From Datnioides undecimradiatus (Eukaryota; Chordata; Actinopteri; Lobotiformes; Datnioididae): a stretch of 64,000 nucleotides of DNA. A model generated the notes under the pieces. That model did not search any database and was not told the DNA's origin. It saw nothing but the letters and a program-made list of their open reading frames with translations. Location: NCBI GenBank assembly GCA_008933995.1, contig WARS01000016.1, positions 10,123,848-10,187,847 on the forward strand, given 5' to 3'. A program made the translations under genes and the position numbers. Positions 1 through 12,300 of this stretch are shown here, piece by piece; position 1 is the stretch's first letter; each line of letters starts with the position of its first letter.

Positions 1-796
1 AGGCACGCAGACGCACTAGCATACACACTGTAAGTGCAACCTGCTGCATGCAACAAGAAAGATTACGAGAAACGGGAAAGAAAGAAATACTGATCAGAAA
101 GTCAAAGGAAATGTAGAACAGAATATTAAAGAAAAGACAAATAAATGTTGTCCCAGAGCACGCACAGCATGAAAAGACACAAACTCAGTGGGTGTATTAA
201 AACATCAGTCACATAATATTTACCATCGTCTCCCTGTTTGCATGTCCCAGCTAAGATTACTGCATTTTTTGATTTATTTTAATCAGGGTGAGCTTTTTCT
301 CATGTTTGTCATTTTAGTGGGCTTGCTATCCCACTCACTGAAACACTTGCTGAGTGTTATCACAGAGGGGTTCTGTCGCAGTCAGATGCAGAGAAACAGG
401 AGCCCACTCTCTCCTTATCTGAAATCTCACACACACAATCGAAGCCCCCTCATGTCGAGAGCACTTTAGAGAAAGTGTTGCACATTATTTACTCATTACA
501 TGACAAGTTACAACTGTTTAGAGTTTTCTTGATGCCGTTTTGAGTTTGTGCGGTTCTTTTCCGTCTTTCTTTTGATGGTTGTGTGTCTGTTTGGTCCCTT
601 CTCCACCTTCCCTGTTGATTCTGATCTGAGATGAACCCTTATCCGATTGGATCTTTCTTGCTCCCAGGGGGAGGGTCTGGAAATAGGCTTATCCTCTGAT
701 TGGATCGTTTGCCCCTGAGGGAAGGATACAAGGGAGGTCAAAGAGAAAACCACGCTATCTTTTGGCTAGCACAGACAGGGGTCCTGCATTAACTAG

Positions 797-799
797 CAC

Positions 800-835
<36 letters not shown>
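797..835 (+). repeat. (CA)n microsatellite
   Basis: About 19 CA units with one CG interruption. Confidence 0.97.
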
Positions 836-839
<4 letters not shown>

Positions 840-2791
840 TGCGTCAAGGCCTCCAGGGAGATTATAGTGAAGAGCTTGATGACCCCACAGAGAGAACAGC
901 AAAGACATCAGGGTGTGATAGTCTCTACAGATACAAATGCATATCAAATATGTTGACCTAAACAAACAGCCAGAAACACTGTAGCCCTCCAGGATTAATG
1001 AGGATCAATCAGCAGTTTGTTGTGTTGAGGACACTAGAGCGTGGTGTAGTGAGAGATGACTCTGTGGTTTGCTTTGTGTCCCACATTATTTAGTTTCTGA
1101 AACATTTTTAATATGGAGTTCCCACCTTTCAGTGTTTCACTTTTTACTTTTCTTTTTATCTTTCAGTGCCTCCAAATAATCTATCAAAATGTTGTGAACC
1201 ACAGCAGTGCCATCAGGTATTAAACACGTTATGAAACCTCTTTCAAAGGAAAAATAAACCGAAGCGAGAACATTTTTGTCACAGATTAACTTTTGACAAG
1301 ATCAAATCAGGTGGTTAGAGTGATGTACTGTTTTCAAAATAGATATAACTCATAAAGGGAAACACTCGAGAGATGCAATGTCAGTTCACAAATAAAAAGA
1401 GAGTCCTCAGTGGAGTGATAATGGCATACTCAAACACAAAAGGCTCCTAAAATGTGAACAAAACTGCAGTTTTACGGGCTGTAAACACAACAATGAAATA
1501 TTGTCCCCTCCTAGATGTTATTTTAATGTAAAACATGTTGGCCAACATTTGCCATGACTCGCTTACATTTACTAACATATTTGGAGTTGTGCTTTTGGCT
1601 ACCAGGTAAATATTCTGCACATCCAATATTCATCCTTCTTTTAGTTATGTTTTGGTCTCCACCACCTCCAGATGAATATGTCTACAAGCTTTGTGGGCAG
1701 TTAGTGTATAGTGAGTTTATCAGAGCTTTCTCATTGGAGGCAGCTGTCAGTTACGCCTGGGCACAACACTGGCGAGAGCGGAAAGAATGAACTAAAACAC
1801 AGAAACCATTAGCCATAAAAACCAAAGTAAGATATTGAAATACGCCAAAAAAAAAACCCTCTCTCTAGTAGCTTAAAACTGCAAAGACAAGTGACAATTC
1901 TCCATTGGTTTGTCACTGTGAACTACGCCTTTCTAATAGTCCTCTGACGCACTGTATAGACCAATCTATTGATTAGAGCAGCTTTGAATCAGTAGATCTA
2001 TCTAGGCGATTGCATACTTTTTGATAATTTTATACATGCTTTCTTGTAACATCTGTTTTTTTAAGAGTTGTTAACTAGATGAACAACAGCCCCACTGCTG
2101 AAAACAAAAGTTGCAGGCTTCTCAAGACAAACTCGTTAAGGATGAGTTGGAAAGAAACACATGTAGGCACAAAATGCTTCCAGCTGCTTAGCTGGCTACT
2201 TGTAAAAAGCTATAGGTCATTCTAACTCCAACTCAATATATTTCGCATAATCATTAATAACATGGTGCCATAACACCTGAGGAGCTATTTCCGCAGGACT
2301 CATGAATATTGGAGGCGAGCTTTGGCACCGCTGACCTGTCCGAGTTGAAGACGAATACGGGTAAACATGTCTTGAGGTGTTCTGGAGATAAACATTTGTG
2401 TTAATCACTTCTAACCATTAGAGCCTTGCATAATCATGCTCATTTCAGAGAACAACTCAGAACTTGGCTAAAGAAAGAGTTGCAGATGTGACCTTAACAA
2501 TCAGATCAGAGTTAATAAGTAAGTACAGTTTTTTTTTTATTTTGGTACTTATGATGTCGCTTGTCACCGTAGGGATTTAATTGTGAGCATTCGTTAGCCG
2601 GTAGCTACTGCACCATTGTCATGTCCATATAAAGAATCCTGCTGCGGTTAGCTTTTTTGGATCATCATCAGAGACAACTTTTGACAACGTACTGCGCATG
2701 GCGTTGTGAATTTTAATGCTGATGGTCATGGCTGTTGAGCACACGTGCAGTAAATATGTATGCACACAGATGTCCCCAACTCCCTGTCCCT

Positions 2792-2796
<5 letters not shown>

Positions 2797-2822
<26 letters not shown>
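2797..2822 (+). repeat. (AC)13 microsatellite
   Basis: Pure dinucleotide run. Confidence 0.97.
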
Positions 2823-5120
2823 TCATGAACAGTTGGTGTATATGTAACACTTGTCTGAGAGGAGATAGAAATAGATCAAGCCGTGGCTTGTCATAGCAGG
2901 AGTTAGCCATAATGACAAGAGGTGTTAGAGGCGGAGGAGACGGGAGGTGGAGAAGAGAGGAGAACAGAAGCAGAGAGAAGTATAAAAAAAAACAGAAGAA
3001 GGGTAGTGACAGAGCATGTGGGAGGGAGGTGAAGAGAGATGAAGTCAAGAAATGGGGGAGAGAACAGGTTGCTTGACTGTGGGAGAGAGAAAATTAAAAG
3101 AAGAAAAGAGGGGTTCAGAGGGAGGGAACACAGCCTTTTATTATACCTGCACTGACAAAGTGTAACGCGTTTGATATGTACAGCAGCATAATGAACAATT
3201 TGAAGAGCAAAACACTAGACACAGAAACAGATGCATGACACAGCCAAAACTATGAGTTGATTGACAGGAAACTAAGACTCCAATTTAACTACTCAATGAT
3301 TTTTATTTTATAATATTGTTATCTTTGACAAGTGTGAAAGATGCTCATCTCACTCTTAGAATCACTGACCCTTCATCCAGATCAGCGAACCACACCTGTT
3401 GTGCTGCTGCAACCAGACTGACGTGTTTACTGACTGAGATTATACACCAGTTCTGTCTGATCATAGTATAATGGGGACAAGAAACTACTTCTTGGTGGGT
3501 ACTCTTTTTCTTTTTCTCCACATGTCACAGAGCATTTTGTTAAATTCAAGAAGAACTCAAGAATATAGCATGTTAAACTAATTTGAGAGGACATATAAGA
3601 TGTTAACACATTTTCTCTTAATGAGGTTTGCAGACAAATGCCCACAATAGTGTCATGAATTGTTGACATTCAGGTCGTCGATGGTCATCATTAATTGGTT
3701 CCGACAGAGTGAGATATATCAGAATGAACCAAAATCCATTGATTTGCTCTGACTTTTACGTCTGGGTTTTAACTGTGTGGAAAATATATTTTCAATGTAT
3801 TTAATGAAACAAAGCCAATTTGTTTACCTCTGTATAACTTTGACAGAATGACCCCACATATGAAAGAATAAATAAACTTGCTTCTGCACCCAAGCAAACA
3901 ACTTTTCAAGCTGATTTGCCCAGTCAGTTTGTTTACTTCAGGGCTCCACGTTCTCCTCCAAATGTCTGCAGAGGATGTGTCAAGTTGGCCCCAGGCAGGC
4001 TGCCAGCTTACCTGCAAAAAGTGTCTTCTTTTCCATTGAAATAAAAATAAATAGCCATGGTGCCCACGGAAACGTATTGGTTTCCGTGATGGATATCTTA
4101 CCCCGCACCCCCCTCTCCTCCCGCTCTGTTGACCTTCCTACTTAACCTTCTCTTCTTCTACTGTTTAGCATCCCAGCAAGAGAACCGGCCTGCGCTCAGC
4201 CATGCATGCCACCAACATTACAAACACACAAGCAATGTGCCCACATACGCACACACCTGCACACACAAACAGACACGCAAAGAGACAAACAAACGAAGCC
4301 ATGCATAACAGATGTGTTATGACAGGTCTGATTTGATTTCACTCTCTAGGACATGATGCACTGTATATCACTGAAAAAAGACACAGACACACGGATGTAT
4401 TTAATAAGTTACGCAACCTCTTCTAACAACCTCGCAGCTGAAGAGAAGCAAAGAACTACCACAAACTACTGAATATTTCACAAAGAAGAAGTGTGAAGTC
4501 CAGATGGATAAAGAGAAGCAGGTAAAAACTGGCATCACAGAGGAGTCTTGTATTTTAGAAATAAGAGAGACAAGCAAAACCAAGGCAGAAAATGAGAGAG
4601 GAGGAGAGAGAGAACACACTATTTGCTAACTTGGTGAAATAAAACTCCACTTTTCAGCCTGATGACAGGTAATCGATGAGAAGAACAGGAGAAAATATGA
4701 TAACATGACAGAACGCAAAGGGAGCACATGCTGCGGCTGGGCACGGAGGTAATGACGTACACATACACAGGTACAGGCACACAGGCACTCATGCACACAC
4801 ACACATACACACACAGAATTTAAAGGTCATCAGCAAGTCTGACTACCCGGAAGACAGCTGACAATCAATAGAAGAAAGACGAAGATGGAACAATAAGCAA
4901 GAAGGCTGTTATTTGGGTATTTGGGGTATTTTGTTCCCTTAGAGACGAGAAAACTTGGTTGTTGTTTCAGCTGACCTTCAAATGGCATCGGCGAACCAAA
5001 TAACATTGGAAGACATTTTATTACATTTTTCTCCTTTCTGTGCAGCCATCAAAGCCTTGTCAAAATAAGATTAAAACTATAGAAACAATAAATACAGAAG
5101 TGATTGTCTCTTGCTCTTAT

Positions 5121-5143
5121 ACACACACACACACACACACACA
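5121..5143 (+). repeat. (AC)n microsatellite
   Basis: Run of about eleven units, then an imperfect extension to about 5148. Confidence 0.95.
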
Positions 5144-5308
5144 TACACGTATATACTTTGTCAGTTAGAGTAGAAATCTCTCTGCAGCTGTTCTGACTTT
5201 TAAAAATCTTGTAAAAGAAGTGTTTTAATTTGTCATCATTGTGGACAGGAGAATAAAAAATAAAACTACTGTGTCAGGTCGAGGAATATCATGTAAGGTT
5301 TTACGCCA

Positions 5309-5314
<6 letters not shown>

Positions 5315-5339
<25 letters not shown>
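5315..5339 (+). repeat. (TG)n microsatellite
   Basis: About twelve units, 170 bp after the AC run at 5121, so complementary tracts lie close together. Confidence 0.95.
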
Positions 5340-5921
5340 CTGTTGAACAGACATTCATATCAGGTCTGTGGCAGCTCTCCATGAAATGAGAGCTCTCATC
5401 CATTTTGAGTGATACTTAATGAGAGTAAAATGGGCTTACACAAGTGTGTGTTTCCTTGCATGAGCACGTCAGTACGGGATTATGCGTGGCAAGGATCAGT
5501 TCGAGTTTGTTTAGGTCTATTATTGTCCCTAAACCGCACGTTATATTGTTCCTGCCGAATTAATGTGATCTGCCGTTTGTAGCCTTTTGATGTGGTAATT
5601 CTGCTCGGCTGAATACACCTGAAACGTTTCCAAGATACAAAGAGGCCAAGAGGTATCCCGGGGAGCTGTGCAAGGACATGTTTCAAGGAAGAAGGGGAGA
5701 AATATTAGTATGTAGCTGATATTTCACCCTGAGCGGCGAGGATAATATAGGTATATCTGAGGGATTAAAGCCTTCTGCTGCAGCTGGTGGCAAACTCTTT
5801 TCTACCTCCGGGCGTGTAGAAGAAGCCTGTACAGGTGCTGTTAAAGTCTTGTTTGTTTGGGAAATAAATGTGGAGTACACCGGCAAGCATAGTTTCAGCT
5901 AATTATACTTGCACAATGTAT

Positions 5922-6098
5922 ACACACACACATACACACACACACACACACAGAGTGTAATAAATGAGTGTGCTTAACCTCTGTGTCTCCAGAAGCACAC
6001 CGTCACCTCCTTATCGGGGGCAGGTGACACAAACGATGGTGGCTCTAGTAGTCAAGCAGAAAATCATGCAGTTATTGGGGGTATTTACTATATCACAG

Positions 6099-6130
<32 letters not shown>

Positions 6131-6256
6131 TCACAGCATTCTCTAGGGACGGTCACGTCTCTCTGCTTGATAATCTGTCTCCATTAGGCACAAGTGATAG
6201 GTTCTGATTAATAGGGGCACAAGCAATAAATGCACACACACACACACACACACACA
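5922..6256 (+). repeat. three clustered (CA)n microsatellites
   Basis: Runs at 5922-5952, 6100-6129 and 6233-6256 within 335 bp, separated by unique sequence. Confidence 0.96.
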
Positions 6257-6519
6257 TAGAAATACTGACATAAACTCTTATTAGACCAGCACTACCATCA
6301 GCAACACAATCACAATGATTTATTATTGTTGTGTCACTCACAAATGAAAATACAATTTATACAATTAAGGTGTGTACTTATTCTTTTTTTTTTTTTTTTT
6401 AGCCCATGTAATGTTTCGGTTGAGTGAAAAACAAAGTTGATCAAGTTTTAAAAAAAATACATAAATATAAAAAATTATGGCATCATAAAGGTCCATTCAC
6501 TCTTTTTTCCATTAATTTC

Positions 6520-7470
6520 TCTGATTGGGGCGTGAGCAGTTAGCTGGCGATGGCCCTATTATAATTGCTATATTAGTCATTATTATTAAAATTACAAAAC
6601 TTCAGTGCACTTTTGAGGGGTCGGTGGTACCTATGTACGATAGGTACACCTTCACCCAACAGGAAGTCAGTCTGAATGCATGTTTCGCCATGAAACAAGA
6701 AGCTGCTTTTTAAGGTGCAAGAGATGCTTGGATAGTCATGAAAACTTGGCACATATGGCAAAAGTGACCAAACTTTAATATGTGAAACTGGTCATGTGCA
6801 TGAGTGTGGCAATATGGCTCCAAAGCACCCCACTAGAAATATTCAAAATTGCAGCTCTGACCTATACCCTGCAGATGTGTGAAATTTGTTGAGGACATAC
6901 ACCATCCCATAAAAAACACACGTTACGTTGTCCAATCTGCCCCGAACTAAGAGTTCCAACCTGAAGACATGTACATGCCAATATTCAGTTATAGTCATCA
7001 CGCCACCTGTTGGGAACAGGAAATGACATGCTTTATACTTTAATGCCGTAGAAAGTCGGAACACTTTTATGATGCTATGTTGTCAAGCTTATTACTTTTG
7101 ATTGAGTGCTGTTGCCAGGGCATGGCATTATTTGGCTCGAAACAGGACGCTGTTGTAACTTCTGTGTACATGTTGTAATATTCTCCAAATTTTCACAGGT
7201 ACAATGAGAGCTCCTCTCTGAAGAGATCTACATGCCAATTAGCAGTCATTGTCACTATGTCACCTCCTGATAACAGGAAGTTAAACTTGTGTATTTATCA
7301 TAGGCGTATTTGTATGAAATTTTTATGGAGGGGTCTCCACATGATATATCTGAACTTACCACATAATAGTGAGTCTTCTTTAGCACTGCATAGTGGACAC
7401 AGAGCACAATTCAGAGCAGCGTTCACAGGTCAATGTAGGGTTATGGGGTAACAGTTGTCTTACACCCCAA
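6520..7470. repeat. diverged interspersed repeat with internal duplication
   Basis: Two related blocks (about 6965-7036 and 7222-7298) share acatgccaat at 6973 and 7230, exactly 257 bp apart, followed by similar gtca..cacct.ctg..aacaggaag text. Phrases like cgccacct-gt-gg-aacaggaa recur in fish genomes in my experience. No coding capacity is visible. The outer limits are approximate. Confidence 0.5.
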
Positions 7471-9221
7471 GGTTCATTGGCATGTGAGGGCCTGATCATA
7501 GCTGCTTGAAGCTTTAATAATTGTATTATTCAAATATTTGAATACATTGTTGAGCAGAATATAAAAGCTCTACTTTGTTCAGACTGATATGTCACCTTAT
7601 TAGGTATTCATAACTGAAGTGTAGACAGTTAATGAATGACAGTAGGACACTATATAACATTTCTGTATTACCACTCACACAAAGAACAGATATATGAAGA
7701 CACATGTGTGTATCATACACCAGTAGTTTTAAAACTGTTCAGATGTGTGCTCAAAACTCATGAAATCATTATATACCGTATATAACTACAATTCTATGAG
7801 CTCATCTGTTATCATTCATCCATTAACTGTCATCACCTAATGGATAAATATGAAGCATCCGTATGCCTATACATCATCACACTATGCTTCATAGGAGCAG
7901 ATGCATTTGTCGACAAATACATCATCATACTGCTTCTAATTAAATCATAGTGTCCTCGAAACCATATATTTGACTGATTATATACTGCTTATAAATCCTA
8001 ATTGGAGTAATAAAATGTTACTGTGAACCATTTAAAAACATTACAACAGATCAGTGATGGTGCTACATCAGTGTTTGACATGATGAAATAACACAATGTC
8101 ACAGCTGGAAGAAATTGTAATCTTAAGCTTCAGTTTCCATGTCTGAGGCTGGCTGTGTGTCAGATAACTCCCTTGTGCACTCATTCCCTCTGACAAACTG
8201 TCTAATGAAATGACTCGCTTTACAGTGATCAGTAGAGTGAGATTTCAGACACATATAAATCATCACCATTATGTGCCATCAGGTGTTGCATCACATGACT
8301 CTAATCAACACATCTATTAAAAGCAAAGCATTGCATTGTGAGGGTTTTATCAGCATTATGTGCACACTACAGACATCTTTCTTAAACCTTTTGAATTAAG
8401 TTTGAAATGAATGAATAGGTTTAATATAGGTAGAAATAGATGTTTTACACTGTATACTGAACCAAATTAAGTAGCAACTTAGCATGTAGTATGTTGTTCT
8501 CCCAAACACTTGCACAAATGTTTTTTGCAGGCTGTGTTTATGCGCCCCAACCAGTCCATTGAGATGTCATCTGCATCTAGCATGCAATGCGCCATGCCTA
8601 TGTGTGTTTATGTGCGTGTGTGTTTGTACAGGTCAGAGGCTAATTGATACCAGAACTTCCCTGGAATTCCCTGCTTCTACTTTTTCTTACAAGTACAGAG
8701 ATAACAAATCGGTGCCATACAGGATTTTCTTGTTAGCAAAGAGAATTTATGTAAACATTTAGTACTTTCAGTGCTTTTTCTTCTTTATGAAATATTTACA
8801 AACCAAATTTTGAGAAATATTTCAAGTCACACATCGTTTGCATCCGTGCTTACTTTCTTGCAGTTTTCTTCTTCCCTTGCTTTGTTGCCGCATGTCTGTT
8901 GTGTTTGCTCCACTAACGCTACTGCCTGTCAATCAGCAGAATAGCATGAAACTGACAGCAGAATGTAAAGAACGCTACCTGCACCTCCTAAAAATGTATG
9001 TCCTGGTGTGTGCATGATGCAAAGAGTGCGGGGGCCTATGGTGCAGGCTTGTCTTTGCCTCAGTTTGCACTGCCCAGAGAGACTCTCCCCTCATGTTCAA
9101 CTGCATCCATGCATTCACTTTACATACAGTAGCACCACCTGCAAAATGTGCTTCGAATTCCATCTGAATTAAACAGAAGATTAATAATGTCATTACAACC
9201 TTTACTGTCCACACTGAAGAA

Positions 9222-9303
<82 letters not shown>
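9222..9303 (+). repeat. (ATCT)n microsatellite, about 20 units
   Basis: Uninterrupted tetranucleotide array of about 80 bp. The open frame across it (Leu-Ser-Ile-Tyr repeats) is an artefact. Confidence 0.98.
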
Positions 9304-12300
9304 GCCTGTTTTCACCTTCTCTGTCTCCGCCTCCCATTCTCTCTACCACTTCCTTGGCTTTGTACTCCCCAACAGATCCAGCTAAGCCCTTCACAGTCCA
9401 CCTTTAATTATATAACCAGAAATAGATTTGAGTCAAGAGTTTCTCACACAGAGAGCCCACAATACAAGCTTCCCTACTTTCTGTGACACAGCCACAGCCT
9501 CCAGACACAGCAATTTCATTTCTGTCCATGTCCAGGTCTATTCAATCCATATCTGTTCTCCCAGTTGACGTGCATGCACCATCATGTATGTGACCTGTGC
9601 ACGTGCAGACACACAGACACACATACACACACGGACACACATAGTTTTATAGACCCACATGGACACCCATGGACAAGCACATGCAATACACCTACATGAG
9701 ACAACAGTGTATTATTTCCCCTGTGATTTTGAGTGGCAGGGTTGAGTAGGAACATTGAACCAGATGCTCTTTAATCCTGTAATGAGAAAACCAGCCAACC
9801 ACACATGCATTCAGGCAGGCACACACACACACACACAGGACCCAATAATCTGTTAGACACAATGCTGCTCTTTTAATCCCGATCCCTCTCCCCCTCATAA
9901 TGATGACACTAAGACTCCCTCTCCTCTATTGCAACTAATCATTTATCTGTTTATCTCACTATGCACACTGAGAAACACAGATTGCCTTTGTGTTGCCGTC
10001 TGTTCCATTCTAACAGGCCGAGAGTAGGACTGACAAGCTGGCGAACAGAGAGACAGACAGATGTGCAGACGGACAGATGCACACTGATCTGGGTGCAGAA
10101 TGTCAGACCAGTCATACTTAGCACTCAGGATTAAGTTTGGCAAAGTAAATGGGGCATGTTTTACATTACGTTCATGCCATCTGAAAATGAAAAATGGTTT
10201 GCATGTGCATGTGAGTGTGTCCATACACACATATATAAATATATGGGTGTGGTTCCATGCGTGTCTCTGCAATTGTATGCATGCAAACTGCACCCCAACA
10301 ACCAGACTCTGGTAACCAGGCAACTGAATCACTCCTAAATCTTTTAAAACCTCAGATACTATTGTCGTTTTGTTTTTTTTTTGAAAGTGCACGCACACAC
10401 ACACACACACACACAAGTACACACACATGTAGATGCGCGCAGACACACAAAATCCCAACGTGGCAAATGTGTTATACTTAGAATATAAACACACCATTTC
10501 TAAGCTGCAAAAACTTTGAAACATATTCTCTCCCAGACGTGCTGGCATCCAGAAATAGACGACAGCGAGAGCACATCACACGCTTTGTTTAGGCCTAACG
10601 ATTGAGACGGGTGAGACGTCGGACGGATAGATAGCTACTGCATGTATGCTAAGTGAAAGGGTAAGGGGAGAGAGAGAGAGAGGGGAGAGAGAGGGGAGTG
10701 AGAAAGGGAGGTAATCACAGTTCCACCCAAACAGATCTTTCTCTAGCTGGGCTAAAAATCGATAGCACTTCTCCTTCTCCCTCGCTCTGTCACCAGCGCT
10801 GCCCAGAACAAACTTCAGCATACACATGCACACACACACACACAAATTGTTGACAGCGAGAGATCGAGCACGCACACACAGACAAATGCACGCATGCATA
10901 CACAGCAGATGATGCACAGGTCACTTTAACACGCTCACACACAGAGTCACGCCCGTGGGCCATCTTACTGCCACTAGATATGAGGGTTTGATCAATACAG
11001 TAATATCAGTGTTTACACCAGCCACACTACCTCCTCTGCCCCCGCTTTCCTTTTATTTTCACCATCTTTTGCCTGCCCAGGAAAAAAAAAAAAAAAACAA
11101 CATACACCCACATTTATCATAGATGAGCGAAGCTGACATGCACATGAAATTTGCCTGTTTGCATGTGAATGGTTGACTCTCACACACACATGCATACGCA
11201 GAAGCAGCGGAGGGAGTCTGAATAGGAATGAGTTGGTTTCGGTTCTGCCACATGCATACAACTGTGCACATTAACGCTCTGTTTTTATTGTACATTTACA
11301 GAGAGTGCACCATGGTGTGTCTCTGGCTTTGCATTTGTTACATATCGTGGTGTATGGTGCATGTGTAACTGTGTGTTTGTGTGTGTCAGGATAATGGCTT
11401 GTTTGTTTATTTGCCGTTTGACACCAGTCCGCCCTCTCCTATTGATTAGTGCTCCTGCCTCTCTCTTTAGATCTCCTCCCAGTTGGCTGGTTATGAAAAC
11501 ACTATTGTTGAAGAGACAAGTACTTTGCCTAAAGGCTTCAAATGCTCTGTGCTATGATTTCACAGGTGGTCATACCGAGGCATATCCAATATCCATGGGT
11601 GGAATCGACCACGAGACACCAGTTGTGGTTTCACTGAGCCAGTACTTAATGCCTCTCTGTCGCTCACATTAACTAACATTTTTTGGCTTCCTGTTGCCCT
11701 GTCTTTCTCATTTCCATTCCTCTCCTGCACACATTCCCATGTATAGTACATCCTGACAGCCAATCAGACAGATCTGTTCTCATGTCTGTAGGCCGCATGA
11801 GTGGGTGACATATTGCAACTTGTCTCGTCAGTTTAAAACAAAGTACCCGTGGTGTTGCCAATAAATCTATGGAAACCATTAGCTGGTGGCTTGGGATTCA
11901 GCTTCATCATTTAGAGACACACAATACCCACTTTCCAAACTATGCACAATCCAAATTCTGCAGACTTTCACTGTGCTTGTGCATGATGTTACTCAAAGCT
12001 CCCTGCTTTCAGCAATAGATTATGGCTAATCTCTTTTACAGCCTTAAATCTGTTTCATCTATACCTGCCATCTAAAGTCAGGTACTCACCCTGTGGCCTA
12101 CAATGCAGCGATTGACTGAAACACTAAGATTCACAAAAGATTGTTGTAAGTATTTTTATATATATGTGGAAATGGAAATAAATCTAATCAGTTTCTAGAC
12201 AAACAAGCCTTCACTATCCTATCCTATCAAATATTTTGCCTCTCCTATTTATCCCTCTGGATAAACCTCCTCAATTTTCTCCTCCTCCCAATCTTTCTAT

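Larger units (their letters stand above)
1..6519. other. gene-free sequence
   Basis: No open frame here matches a family I recognise, and none has credible flanking splice sites. The content is microsatellites and a purine-rich stretch at about 2930-3125. Confidence 0.6.

Noticed and set aside
9222-9303. Regular repeats that could suggest a CRISPR array
   Set aside because: Pure 4-bp microsatellite without spacers, in an animal genome.
9943-10548. Minus-strand open frame of 201 residues, the longest outside the two genes
   Set aside because: Driven by a CA/TG repeat (Cys-Val runs). No domain, no family resemblance and no supporting splice structure.
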